From: Mucilaginibacter sp. Bleaf8
GTDB lineage: Bacteria > Bacteroidota > Bacteroidia > Sphingobacteriales > Sphingobacteriaceae
NCBI RefSeq assembly: GCF_018390515.1
Contig: NZ_JAHBBK010000003.1
Span: 866,522 to 930,521 of the forward strand
Direction: 5' to 3'
Length of the DNA: 64,000 nt
A program made the position numbers and the translations under genes. Positions within the stretch are counted from its first letter, which is position 1. The number at the start of each line of letters is the position of its first letter. Below are positions 42,953 through 51,933 of the stretch, piece by piece. Below the pieces are notes generated by a model. The model did not search any database, was not told where the DNA came from, and worked only from the letters and a program-made list of their open reading frames with translations.

Positions 42953-44459
42953 TAAGCCCGACATATCGCAAATAAGAAAGTACCTCGCTGGCGAGCTGGA
43001 TGCCCGTGCTATGCATGAGCTGGAGCGCCAGGCCCTGAGCGATCCGTTCCTGATGGATGCGCTGGAAGGATATGAGCATAGCGGTAAAAGTCAGCAGGCT
43101 AATTTGGACGAGCTGAGTGGCAGGCTGCACCAACGCACGCAGGCTAAAAAGCGAGTGGACTTATGGCCTGCTATAGGCATGGCAGCATCAGTATTGTTAT
43201 TTATAGGGGTAGGGGCCTGGTGGCTGTTACGCCAGGGGCGTGTAGAGCCAACGGCCCATCAACCGGTTGTTGTACAGTCGAAACCACACGAGTTAAAACC
43301 TGCAGGACCGGCTCCAACAATTGAGAGGTCAGGTAAAGAGTTGGTGCTAACGAGGCCACAAAAGCATAAAGTAAAAAGGGAGGTAACTCAAAAACCATCC
43401 CTTCCTGTTAAAGAACAACCGGTTTTTGCAGCAGCCCCTCAGACTAAAAAATCGTCATCAAATTACGGATATTTTAATGACGTAGATACATCGGCAAAAT
43501 CAAATATGCTGAATGATGTCGTAGTGGTGGGTTATGGTACACAGCAAAAGGTATCTTTAACAGGTGCAATATCCACAGTTAGGGCCGATAGTGTAAACTT
43601 AAGTACTGCGCTGGCCGGCAGGGTTGCCGGAGTTGCTATTGTTCCCAAAAAAGGCAGGCCTGGAGCCAACCCTGCTATTCGTATTCGGGGTGTAAGTAGT
43701 GTAAAGGGGAATGAGCCTTTGTATATTGTAGACGGCATACTGGCAGACAAAGTGCCTGATCTTAAATCTACTGAAATTTTATCAGTGAATGTATTGAAAG
43801 ACTCGGCTACAACAAGTATCTATGGCAGCAGGGCATCTAACGGTGTGGTGGTGGTTACCACCAAAAAAGGAGAGCAAAGCAAAAGCAAGCGCACTTCAGA
43901 TAACTCAGAAATCATGTTAACCGGCCAGGTGGTAGGACGGTCTGATAAACAACCTTTACCAGGTGTGCAGGTTATTATTGATGGCACAAAAACGGGCGTA
44001 CAAACTAATGCAGACGGACGTTTTGTTTTAAAAGCTCGTAAAAATGATATGCTTAATTTTCGCTTTATTGGCTATGAAGGTCAAAAGGTAAAAGTTAAAA
44101 ATCAGGATAAACTGCAGGTGGTATTGAATGAGAGCCAGCAAGCATTATCAGAGGTAGTAGTTGTAGGCTATGGTACCCGGGATGGTATCATCGAGGAAGC
44201 TCATCCAGCTGCGGGGTGGTCTGATTTTAAAAAGTATTTGAAAGATAATGCCCGCTCACCCGATGGCAAGACGGGGGTGGTCAAGTTAAGGTTTATTGTA
44301 AATGCGGATAATTCGCTGAGTAATTTTGAGGTGAAGAAAAGCCTGAGCTTGGCGGCCGATCAAAAGGCGGTAGAACTCATCAGGAATGGCCCGGCGTGGC
44401 GGCATAATGTAAGCGGCGAGTCCGAAAAGGTTACCGTTCGTGTCCGCTTTACCGAATAA
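42942..44459 (+). CDS. anti-sigma-like membrane protein with plug, regulatory and TonB_C modules
   Basis: A 505-residue single-pass protein starting at GTG 42942. A short cytoplasmic anti-sigma-like N-terminus (1-70; ISQIRKYLAGELDARAMHELERQ) is followed by a membrane helix (about 77-96), a Pro/Lys-rich linker, and a SusC/RagA plug module (about 190-310) with VVVVGYGTQQKVSLTG, PLYIVDGI and SIYGSRASNGVVVVTT. A carboxypeptidase-regulatory domain (about 325-397), a second VVVVGYGT segment (405-412) and a TonB_C domain (about 430-505; TGVVKLRFIVNADNSL) complete it. The order of plug before regulatory domain reverses that of SusC. A plausible reading is a sensor whose periplasmic plug/TonB_C part contacts envelope partners and controls the sigma factor. 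Confidence 0.85.
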   Translation: MSANKPDISQIRKYLAGELDARAMHELERQALSDPFLMDALEGYEHSGKSQQANLDELSGRLHQRTQAKKRVDLWPAIGMAASVLLFIGVGAWWLLRQGRVEPTAHQPVVVQSKPHELKPAGPAPTIERSGKELVLTRPQKHKVKREVTQKPSLPVKEQPVFAAAPQTKKSSSNYGYFNDVDTSAKSNMLNDVVVVGYGTQQKVSLTGAISTVRADSVNLSTALAGRVAGVAIVPKKGRPGANPAIRIRGVSSVKGNEPLYIVDGILADKVPDLKSTEILSVNVLKDSATTSIYGSRASNGVVVVTTKKGEQSKSKRTSDNSEIMLTGQVVGRSDKQPLPGVQVIIDGTKTGVQTNADGRFVLKARKNDMLNFRFIGYEGQKVKVKNQDKLQVVLNESQQALSEVVVVGYGTRDGIIEEAHPAAGWSDFKKYLKDNARSPDGKTGVVKLRFIVNADNSLSNFEVKKSLSLAADQKAVELIRNGPAWRHNVSGESEKVTVRVRFTE

Positions 44460-44476
44460 TACATATTTTACATAGT

Positions 44477-44504
44477 AAGCCTATATTTAATATAGGCTTG
44501 TTTT
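44477..44504 (+). terminator. terminator of the sigma/anti-sigma operon
   Basis: A 9-bp perfect stem (44477-44485 with 44491-44499) followed by GTTTT, 17 bases after the stop. Confidence 0.8.
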
Positions 44505-44532
44505 CTATATTTAGCTTTCACCAACAATCATC

Positions 44533-46299
44533 ATGAAAAAAATCGGAATGCTGCTGTGTGCAGCTGCTATATTGGGTGCGTGTAAGCAGCCGGCCCAAAA
44601 GGGGAGTCAGAGTTTTGATCAGGTACTTAATAACTATTACGAAGATCGCCTGAAGCTTTTTCCGCTTGATGCAACCTATGCCGGCGATAACCGCTATAAC
44701 GACCAACTGCCGAATGACGGCTCAGGTCAATTTATCAATGAGGCCAAAAGCTTTTATGCCAAATACCTGAACGAGCTGCACAAATTTAAACGTGAAGATT
44801 TAAACGAGCAGGATCAACTATCCTACGATGTACTGAATTATCAGGCCGGCACCCAGTTAGATTACTATAAGTATCATTATGAGTATATGCCCTTTAACCA
44901 GATGTATGCCCTGCCGCTAACCATGGGGCAATTAGGTTCGGGTACAGGTGCGCAGCCGTTTAAAACCGTTATAGATTACGATAACTGGTTGAAACGCTTA
45001 TCGGCCTTTTCTGTATGGGCGGATACGGCTATTGCTAACTTTGATAAAGGAATTAAGCACCACATTGTACTCCCTAAAGCCCTGGTGGCAAAAATGATAC
45101 CGCAGATGCAGAGCATGGTAGTTAGCGATCCTGCTAAAAGCTTATTTTATGGCCCTGTAACTAATTTGCCCAAAGAGTTTTCGGATGCAGATAAGCAAAG
45201 GATTATTGAAGCTTACAATAAAGCCATCTTAACCGTAGTGGTACCAACCTATCAAAAGTTAGGTACTTATCTGCAAACACAATATCTTTCGCATGCACGC
45301 AGTACCTCGGGCCTTTCTGCAATGCCTGGTGGTATGGAAATGTACACCTACCTGGTAAAGCAGCAAACCACTACCAATAAAACACCGGAAGAGATTCATC
45401 AGCTGGGCTTACAAGAAGTAGCTCGCATACGCAGCCAGATGGACAGTATTAAAAATAAAGTAGGCTTTAAAGGCGGTCTCAAAGCGTTTTTTGAGTACAT
45501 GAAAACCAATAAGCAATTCATGCCCTACAAAACGCCTAAAGAAGTGCTCAAAGCGTTTGAAAACATTCATAAGCGCATGGAGCCTAACTTGAACAAGATG
45601 TTCAATCACAAGCCTAAAACGCCTTTTGAAATCAGGCAAACGGAGGCTTTCCGTGCGGCATCGGCCAGTGCCGAGTATAACCAAGGCAGTGCAGATGGTA
45701 GCCGTCCGGGTATATTCTATGTGCCCATTCTGGATGCTACGCAATTTAATATCACTTCGGGTATGGAATCGTTGTTTTTGCATGAAGCCATTCCGGGGCA
45801 TCACTACCAGATTTCCCTGACACAGGAAAATACTGCTCTGCCTAAATTCCGCCGCTTTGGCGGGGATAATGCCTATGTGGAAGGTTGGGCGCTGTACTGC
45901 GAATCATTAGGTAAAGAACTGGGTCTGTATCAAGATCCATACCAGCATATGGGTGCTTTGGGCGATGAAATGCATCGCGCCGTACGCCTGGTGGTGGATG
46001 TAGCCATTCATACCAAAGGCATGACCCGTGAGCAGGCCATCAAATACATGATGGACAATGAACCTATCAGCGAACAAGGGGCTACCGCCGAAATCGAGCG
46101 CTATATGGGTATTCCTGGTCAGGCGTTAGGCTATAAGATTGGTGCACTCAAAATACGTGAGCTCCGCACCAAAGCCGAGAAGCAATTAGGCAGCAAGTTC
46201 AATCTGGCCGATTTTCATGACCAGATACTGAAGGATGGCTCATTGCCACTTAGCGTACTGGAAAGTAAAATTGATAAATGGATAGTGAGTAATAAATAG
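44533..46299 (+). CDS. DUF885 lipoprotein, putative metallopeptidase
   Basis: A 588-residue lipoprotein (lipobox ILGAC, Cys17). The zinc-type motif LFLHEAIPGHHYQ (His417, Glu418, His423) and the downstream VEGWALYCESLG are diagnostic of the DUF885 family, predicted gluzincin-like metallopeptidases distantly related to M2/M32 carboxypeptidases. It probably acts on peptides in the periplasm or at the outer membrane. It is a single gene with terminators on both sides. Confidence 0.9.
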   Translation: MKKIGMLLCAAAILGACKQPAQKGSQSFDQVLNNYYEDRLKLFPLDATYAGDNRYNDQLPNDGSGQFINEAKSFYAKYLNELHKFKREDLNEQDQLSYDVLNYQAGTQLDYYKYHYEYMPFNQMYALPLTMGQLGSGTGAQPFKTVIDYDNWLKRLSAFSVWADTAIANFDKGIKHHIVLPKALVAKMIPQMQSMVVSDPAKSLFYGPVTNLPKEFSDADKQRIIEAYNKAILTVVVPTYQKLGTYLQTQYLSHARSTSGLSAMPGGMEMYTYLVKQQTTTNKTPEEIHQLGLQEVARIRSQMDSIKNKVGFKGGLKAFFEYMKTNKQFMPYKTPKEVLKAFENIHKRMEPNLNKMFNHKPKTPFEIRQTEAFRAASASAEYNQGSADGSRPGIFYVPILDATQFNITSGMESLFLHEAIPGHHYQISLTQENTALPKFRRFGGDNAYVEGWALYCESLGKELGLYQDPYQHMGALGDEMHRAVRLVVDVAIHTKGMTREQAIKYMMDNEPISEQGATAEIERYMGIPGQALGYKIGALKIRELRTKAEKQLGSKFNLADFHDQILKDGSLPLSVLESKIDKWIVSNK

Positions 46300-46310
46300 C
46301 ATTTGTTGTA

Positions 46311-46350
46311 TAATGAAAAGAGCCGGTTGATCAACCGGCTCTTTTCATTA
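46311..46350. terminator. perfect 40-base palindrome, bidirectional terminator
   Basis: The 20 bases 46311-46330 are exactly reverse-complementary to 46331-46350. It lies between the convergent DUF885 (stop 46299) and DUF4197 (stop 46369) genes. Confidence 0.88.
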
Positions 46351-46368
46351 TAAGAATATGGTAAGCTT

Positions 46369-47127
46369 TTATCCTCTGGTTTTCTGTTGCGCATACCCAA
46401 ATACCTTTTGCAGTAATGGTGTAGTACGTGAAGTTAGATTGGTTCGGATATTTAATTCTTCTTGTGCTATGCGGTAAAAAAGGCCGTCGATAGCTTTTTG
46501 CGTAACGTAAGCGCTCAGGTCGGGATTTAGCTTGTTGAATACCAGCGGTACTTTGTTGTATTGGGTAACCAGCTGGCCGTAATATTTAGTGGCACCTACC
46601 TGGCTCAGGCTGTTGTTAATTACCGGCCTAAACTCGTTGGTAAGCTGGCTGTTAGTAGTGCGTTTAAAATACTGAGTAGCCGCATCTTTTTGTCCGCCCA
46701 GCAAAATGTTGGTTACATCCTGTATGGTCATCTGCTTAATAGCCGAAACAAATATCGGTTTAGCTTTAGCCGCCGCACTTTCAGCCGCGCGGTTTAAGGA
46801 CAGGATGGCATCGTCACACAGTTTATTAAAGCCCAGTTTACGCAGCGTATTCTCTGCTTTTTGCGCTTCGGGTGGCAATAATATCTTAATAGCAGCATTG
46901 CCAAAAAAGCCGTTTGCAGCTGATAGCTGGCTTGAGCTCCGGTCTGTTCCCTGCTCCAGCGCCTGCTTCAGGCCGCTGATCATCTCAATGGTTGATGGCG
47001 TGCCGCCTTGAGATGGGTTTAATACTGAACCATAACCCGAATTTGCAGCAACCTTGTTTAAGGTATCGCAGCTGGAGGTAACGGCAAATAGCAATAACAG
47101 TGGTGTAAGTGTGTATATTCTTTTCAT
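46369..47127 (-). CDS. DUF4197 lipoprotein
   Basis: A 252-residue lipoprotein (lipobox VTSSC, Cys20) of the DUF4197 family: GLKQALEQGTDRSSSQLSAANGF, then IKILLPPEAQKAENTLRKLG, and the C-terminal VTQKAIDGLFYRIAQEELNIR. The protein is helical throughout. The function is unknown; homologues are widespread in Gram-negative bacteria. It is monocistronic. Confidence 0.88.
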   Translation of the reverse strand: MKRIYTLTPLLLLFAVTSSCDTLNKVAANSGYGSVLNPSQGGTPSTIEMISGLKQALEQGTDRSSSQLSAANGFFGNAAIKILLPPEAQKAENTLRKLGFNKLCDDAILSLNRAAESAAAKAKPIFVSAIKQMTIQDVTNILLGGQKDAATQYFKRTTNSQLTNEFRPVINNSLSQVGATKYYGQLVTQYNKVPLVFNKLNPDLSAYVTQKAIDGLFYRIAQEELNIRTNLTSRTTPLLQKVFGYAQQKTRG

Positions 47128-47162
47128 ACTTTATGAGTATGACAACGTACCGGCTATAAAGT

Positions 47163-48173
47163 TTACTTTATAAAATGAATAAGGGTAAATATAGCAGCTG
47201 CAACTAGTGCAGAAATTGGAATGGTAATGATCCATGCCCAAAGCAGGTTGATGGTTACTCCCCAACGTACAGCCGATACGCGTTTAGTTAAGCCAACACC
47301 GATAATAGAACCGGTGATGGTATGCGTAGTAGATACCGGTATAGCCAAACGTTCTGTCATGAACAGGGTAATAGCACCGGCTGTTTCTGCAGCTACGCCC
47401 TCAAGCGGTGTAACTTTGGTGATTTTAGAGCCCATGGTTTTTACAATCTTCCAACCGCCAGACATGGTGCCAAAAGCAATAGCACTATAACAAGCCAGTG
47501 GAATCCATTCGGGCATTTCGGAGGTGTTGGTGATTACATTAGATGCAACTAAAGCTACATATATAATACCCATCACTTTTTGGGCATCGTTACCACCATG
47601 TGCAAAGCTTAATCCTGCTGATGATACCAATTGTGCACCTTTAAACCAACGTTCTGCAGATGCCGGACGAGAGTTTTTAAAGATGTGTAAAATAAGAATG
47701 GTAATTACATAAGCGATAAACAAGCCAATGAAAGGTGCCAATACGATGTATAACAATATTTCAGTTACATAATGGCTATTAATAGATTCCAATGCGCCAC
47801 GACCCATAAATAGAGCATTGGTCATGCCTGCGCCGGCAAAGCCGCCAATAAGGGTATGCGATGAACTGGAAGGAATACCAAACCACCAGGTAATTAAGTT
47901 CCAAGTAATAGCAGCAATTAAGCCTGCCAAAACCACATGCATGGTAATAAATTCTTCATGTACGGTTTTGGCCACGGTGTTGGCAACTTTGTGATCTTTG
48001 ATCAGGAAGAAGGCCAGAAAGTTAAATGCCGCAGCCCAAAGCACCGCCTGAAATGGGGTTAATACCTTGGTAGAAACAACAGTAGCGATAGAGTTGGCCG
48101 CATCGTGGAAGCCGTTGATAAAATCGAATATTAATGCCAGCAGAACGACAATAACGAGCAGGGAAGTAACCAT
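47163..48173 (-). CDS. pit: PiT-family inorganic phosphate transporter
   Basis: A 336-residue inner-membrane transporter importing (metal-)phosphate. The two PiT repeats are clear: DFINGFHDAANSIATVVSTKVLTP near the N-terminus and LSFAHGGNDAQKVMGIIYVAL in the middle, each with the GxxDAxN-type signature, plus about 9-10 helices. It lies 20 bases downstream of the DUF47 gene on the same strand, the usual pit accessory arrangement, with a phosphate-sensor-like kinase just before that. Confidence 0.95.
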   Translation of the reverse strand: MVTSLLVIVVLLALIFDFINGFHDAANSIATVVSTKVLTPFQAVLWAAAFNFLAFFLIKDHKVANTVAKTVHEEFITMHVVLAGLIAAITWNLITWWFGIPSSSSHTLIGGFAGAGMTNALFMGRGALESINSHYVTEILLYIVLAPFIGLFIAYVITILILHIFKNSRPASAERWFKGAQLVSSAGLSFAHGGNDAQKVMGIIYVALVASNVITNTSEMPEWIPLACYSAIAFGTMSGGWKIVKTMGSKITKVTPLEGVAAETAGAITLFMTERLAIPVSTTHTITGSIIGVGLTKRVSAVRWGVTINLLWAWIITIPISALVAAAIFTLIHFIK

Positions 48174-48193
48174 GTAGGTAAGTATTGAAACAA

Positions 48194-48844
48194 TTAAGCG
48201 TTTTTAACCAGTATTGATTCCATCACGTTGGCTGCATCCTCGCACATATCTGTAGCTGTTTCCAGCGCAGCTAAAATCTCTTTGTATTTAATTAATCTCA
48301 GGGCGTCTTTTTCGTACAAAAACAAATCGGCTACTGCACGGTCAAATACATAATCAGCTTGGTTTTCAACACTGTTAATGCGAATGCATGAGTCGGCAAT
48401 GGCACGTACATTTTTCAAATCCTTCAGTTCGCGTACCGCTTTTTCCAGGTCATTACTGCCTTGCAAAATCAAGTCGGCCAGTTTGCAGATAGGCTCGGTG
48501 TACTCCTCAATGTTATACAGCAGCATACGGTTAGCTGAACCTTGTATATAATCGGCCACATCATCAATAGCCGTAGCTAAAGCGTGTATATCTTCACGGT
48601 CAAAAGGGGTGATAAAGTTTTTACCCAGTTCCAGATAAATCTGGTGAGTTACTTCGTCTCCTTTATTCTCCAGCTTGTCAATTTGTTTAAAAAGCTCCTG
48701 ACGGGCGGTTGCATCTTTCGAGTTCACAGCATCTACCAACACGGCAGCCATGGCAACAACGTTGCTGGCAGCTTGCTCAAACAAAGGGAAGAATACCTTT
48801 TTATCTTTAGGTACAAAGTACTGAAATATACTATTTAACGACAT
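48194..48844 (-). CDS. DUF47 (PhoU-like) phosphate transport regulator
   Basis: A 216-residue all-helical protein of the DUF47/Pit-accessory family, fold-related to PhoU: KKVFFPLFEQAASNVVAMAAVLVDAV, then the metal-binding-like LENKGDEVTHQIYLELGKNFITPFDREDIHALATAIDDVADYIQG. It is thought to restrain the adjacent PiT transporter. It is in an operon with pit, and the start lies 49 bases after the histidine kinase stop. Confidence 0.93.
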   Translation of the reverse strand: MSLNSIFQYFVPKDKKVFFPLFEQAASNVVAMAAVLVDAVNSKDATARQELFKQIDKLENKGDEVTHQIYLELGKNFITPFDREDIHALATAIDDVADYIQGSANRMLLYNIEEYTEPICKLADLILQGSNDLEKAVRELKDLKNVRAIADSCIRINSVENQADYVFDRAVADLFLYEKDALRLIKYKEILAALETATDMCEDAANVMESILVKNA

Positions 48845-48893
48845 TGATTTTTACTTATTTAAGCAAAGGTACATTTGCAATGTTAAATTAATG

Positions 48894-49955
48894 TTAACTG
48901 TTCAATATAGGTATAACCGGGAAGGTGGTTTGCTTGGCTTTTTGCAGTGTAAAGCCAAATGTTGATCCTAAACCTTCGGTACTGCGCACGTTAATTACTT
49001 GTTGGTGAGCCTCAACAATATGCTTCACAATAGCGAGCCCCAAGCCCGAGCCGCCAATTTGCCTTGAGCGACTGGCATCCGTACGGAAAAAGCGCTCAAA
49101 CAAGCGGGGGAGGTATTTTTCTTCAATGCCAATGCCATCATCAGTTACTTCAACCAATACCTGGTCATGTAGCTCAAACAGGCTTACCGAAGTACTGCCG
49201 CCATTTTTGCCGTATTTAAAGGAGTTATCAATGAGGTTGATAAGCACCTGGCAAATTTTGTCGCGGTCGGCATTTACTGGTATAGGGTCGTCATACTTCT
49301 GCTTAAAAATAAGCTTGATGTTGTGCTGCTTGGCTTTCAGTTCCAGCGATTCAAAAACTTCTTTAATCAAATCGTTGATCTTAAACCGGCTGTAGTTAAT
49401 CGGTATCTCGCCCGATTCCAGTTTAGAAATTTCGTCCAGGTCTTTAATCAGGTAGCTTAGCCTGTCCACATTTTTAGAAGCTTTCTGCAAAAATTGCTCG
49501 GCCATGTCGGTATCCTCAAAGTTATCATCCAGTATAGCTTCGATGTAACCCTGTATGGCAAAAAGCGGTGTTTTAAACTCATGCGAAATGTTCGACAAAA
49601 ACTCCCGGCGAAACTTTTCCTGGCTGCGCAGGGCATCAATTTCTACCTTTTTTTCTTTTGCCCAGGCTTTTACTTCACGCTCTACATCGTTAATGGGGTC
49701 AACACTTACCGATTCGCCCAGGGCATCGCGCAGATCGCGGCCCAGCTTCAGGTTATGGATCAGTTTGTAAATAAGCTTAATTTTGGAATAAACGTATTTT
49801 TCGATGAGGTAGTAAAATACAACAAAGCTGGTGATAAAACCAATGGCAAAGGTTACCGATGAATCAACCCAGTTATGCCTGAAATAAAAGTTAACAATGG
49901 ATAAGGCCAGCGCCACAGCGAGCGCATTAATAAAAACCAGTACACTTAGCTTCAT
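48894..49955 (-). CDS. PhoR-like sensor histidine kinase
   Basis: A 353-residue inner-membrane kinase. Two membrane helices (about 7-24 and 34-52) with a very short loop between them, so little periplasmic sensor. HisKA follows with the phospho-accepting His125 in NISHEFKTPL, and HATPase_c with the N box LINLIDNSFKYG, the G1 box VTDDGIGIEEKYL and GGSGLGLAIVKHIVE. Placement just upstream of DUF47-pit and the topology are those of PhoR. No response-regulator gene is adjacent or in the window; its start is 9 bases after the methyltransferase stop. Confidence 0.92.
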   Translation of the reverse strand: MKLSVLVFINALAVALALSIVNFYFRHNWVDSSVTFAIGFITSFVVFYYLIEKYVYSKIKLIYKLIHNLKLGRDLRDALGESVSVDPINDVEREVKAWAKEKKVEIDALRSQEKFRREFLSNISHEFKTPLFAIQGYIEAILDDNFEDTDMAEQFLQKASKNVDRLSYLIKDLDEISKLESGEIPINYSRFKINDLIKEVFESLELKAKQHNIKLIFKQKYDDPIPVNADRDKICQVLINLIDNSFKYGKNGGSTSVSLFELHDQVLVEVTDDGIGIEEKYLPRLFERFFRTDASRSRQIGGSGLGLAIVKHIVEAHQQVINVRSTEGLGSTFGFTLQKAKQTTFPVIPILNS

Positions 49956-49964
49956 AAAACAAAG

Positions 49965-50666
49965 CTATGATTTATAAATGATTACCTCCCAACGGAAAGC
50001 CCATTTCCATTTTATTTTGTAATGCGTAATGCCCGCACGTTTAAGCAAATGTTCCAGTTCGTGTTTTTTAAAGCCGCGCTGTACCGACAGTGGTGCATCA
50101 TAACGCATCATTTTATTGGGGATGATGGTGGTGGTAATTGCTATTAAAGCATAATACAACAGCCAGTGCCGGTGCAAATCGGTAATGATAATGCCGCGCT
50201 TGGCGCTATGGTACATTTGCCTGATGAGCTGTATCCATTCTTCATCTTCAAAATGGTGGGTAAACAGGGTAGAGATGATGATATCAAATTGATTTTCCTG
50301 CCAGGTATCGCTTAAAACATCAGCCTGCAGGTAATTGATATTAGGGTAGGCCCGGGTTTCTTTTTTGGCAAATTCAATAGCTGCTGGGGCGGCATCTACA
50401 CCGGTTAGCTGCAGCGGCAAATTTTGCTTTTGTGCCCAGGCGGCAATGGCTTTCAGGCTGTCGCCCCCGCCACAGCCCCAATCGCTGATAAGGTCGCCGG
50501 CCTGTACGGGAAACGCTTGTAACGCCTTGATGAGCATTTGATGTCCGCCAAACCACGCATTAAGGTTACCTAAACCTTTCAGCACCGGGTCCAGCTGGCT
50601 TGCCGGCAAGCCAAAATCATCCATCAATTCATCAACACCTGTAATGCGTTTGCTTAAATTCACCAT
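49965..50666 (-). CDS. SAM-dependent methyltransferase (lipid/quinone type)
   Basis: A 233-residue class I methyltransferase: motif I LISDWGCGGGDSLKAIAAW, FDIIISTLFTHHFEDEEW, and a UbiE/Methyltransf_25-like core. It is the third gene of a minus-strand run with a type III polyketide synthase and an FAD oxidoreductase, the same enzyme trio as srsA-srsC-srsB of Streptomyces phenolic-lipid synthesis. It may therefore methylate a resorcinol or hydroquinone hydroxyl. This role is inferred from context. Confidence 0.82.
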   Translation of the reverse strand: MVNLSKRITGVDELMDDFGLPASQLDPVLKGLGNLNAWFGGHQMLIKALQAFPVQAGDLISDWGCGGGDSLKAIAAWAQKQNLPLQLTGVDAAPAAIEFAKKETRAYPNINYLQADVLSDTWQENQFDIIISTLFTHHFEDEEWIQLIRQMYHSAKRGIIITDLHRHWLLYYALIAITTTIIPNKMMRYDAPLSVQRGFKKHELEHLLKRAGITHYKIKWKWAFRWEVIIYKS

Positions 50667-50763
50667 AGATTTTTTATTCTACTTCTAAAACGAAGCTGAC
50701 TTTGAATGAACACAGGACAGGCCCTGTTGATTGCCTGAAATAAAATTTAGTTAGTCTGATAGT

Positions 50764-51930
50764 TTATTTGGGCGACACAAAAGGGCTAAAAGCGCTGGGT
50801 TTTAAGTTAAAAGGTTTGCCATGTGTTCTTTCCATTACCAGTTGAGATAGTAGCGGCGCATAATTCAAGGAGCGTATGGCCCAGTCAATCATGCGGTTGC
50901 TGCCAAACAGATGCTGTAACTGCCGGCCAACCCATAAGCGGCGCGCAAACTGCTGGTTCCATGCCTGGCGGTAGGCTTGTTCCAATGCTGCCCTTTGCTG
51001 AACAGGAAACGGACGATTGGGGCGGTAGTATTGCCTGATGGTTTCGGATAGTATTTTGGCCGAATGTATGGCCATCGTCATGCCATTGCCGCACAACGGG
51101 GCAATCATGCCGGCCGTATCACCACTCATCAGGATGTGGTTTTCTACCGGCTGCTTTTTCTCGAATGAGATTTCATTGATTACTTCCGGCTTATCCATCA
51201 ACAGCTCGGCGTGGTCAAAAAGTTCTTTTTGGTAGGGGTTCTGGCAAATGATGTTTTCCTGCAAAGCTTCCAGGCTGCCATACTTGCGTAAATCGTCCCG
51301 GTGCGCCAGCGAACACATGCAGTAGCGGTCGGCCTCTACCTTAATCACGCCGCAATAGCCATCCTTGTAATTGTTTAGTTGTATCAGATCGTCGGGGAAA
51401 TTGATCTTGGCATGTACCTTAATACCTACATATGGGCTGCGCCTGTAAAAGAAAGCACGGTTAAGTTTGCGATCTAAATTGGAGCGTTTGCCAAAAGCGC
51501 CTATCACCAGCGGGGCGGTTAAGGTTTCGTGGTTGGTAATAACTTCAAAGCTGTTGTTATGAAAGCGAATATCCTCTACCTGTGTATCAAGTAAAAAACG
51601 TACACCTTCGGCACTCGCTTTTTGGTACATATAATGATCGAACGTGTAGCGGCTTAAGCCAAAGCCACCCAAATCGAGCGGATGCGAAAATTTTGCCCCT
51701 GATGCTGCTGTTACTTCAAGCCGGTTAATGCGTGAAACCTGGAGCGGTGCCACATCGATACCTAACTGATCAAAAAAAGGAAGTACTTCGTTCGAGATAT
51801 ACTCGCCGCATACCCGGTGAAAAGGATAAACCTTTTTTTCGATCAGCGTTACCTGCATGCCGGCGCGGTTTAGCAGCAGGGCATTAAAAAGTCCGGCAAG
51901 GCCGCCACCAACAATAATTACATCGGCCAT
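50764..51930 (-). CDS. FAD-dependent oxidoreductase/hydroxylase
   Basis: A 388-residue flavoprotein of the UbiH/geranylgeranyl-reductase-like superfamily: the dinucleotide-binding N-terminus VIIVGGGLAGLFNALLLNRAG and the second FAD motif GDTAGMIAPLCGNGMTMAIHSAKIL. It lies 3 bases downstream of the type III PKS gene, so the two are coupled. By analogy with SrsC it could hydroxylate an alkylresorcinol to a hydroquinone; reductase activity on an isoprenoid is an alternative, given the carotenoid genes nearby. Confidence 0.85.
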   Translation of the reverse strand: MADVIIVGGGLAGLFNALLLNRAGMQVTLIEKKVYPFHRVCGEYISNEVLPFFDQLGIDVAPLQVSRINRLEVTAASGAKFSHPLDLGGFGLSRYTFDHYMYQKASAEGVRFLLDTQVEDIRFHNNSFEVITNHETLTAPLVIGAFGKRSNLDRKLNRAFFYRRSPYVGIKVHAKINFPDDLIQLNNYKDGYCGVIKVEADRYCMCSLAHRDDLRKYGSLEALQENIICQNPYQKELFDHAELLMDKPEVINEISFEKKQPVENHILMSGDTAGMIAPLCGNGMTMAIHSAKILSETIRQYYRPNRPFPVQQRAALEQAYRQAWNQQFARRLWVGRQLQHLFGSNRMIDWAIRSLNYAPLLSQLVMERTHGKPFNLKPSAFSPFVSPK

Positions 51931-51933
51931 GGG

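Noticed and set aside
40141..44459. Considered whether the plug-bearing proteins are broken SusC transporters
   Set aside because: Both are intact, in frame, with other complete domains in place of the barrel, and no SusD or barrel remnant is nearby.
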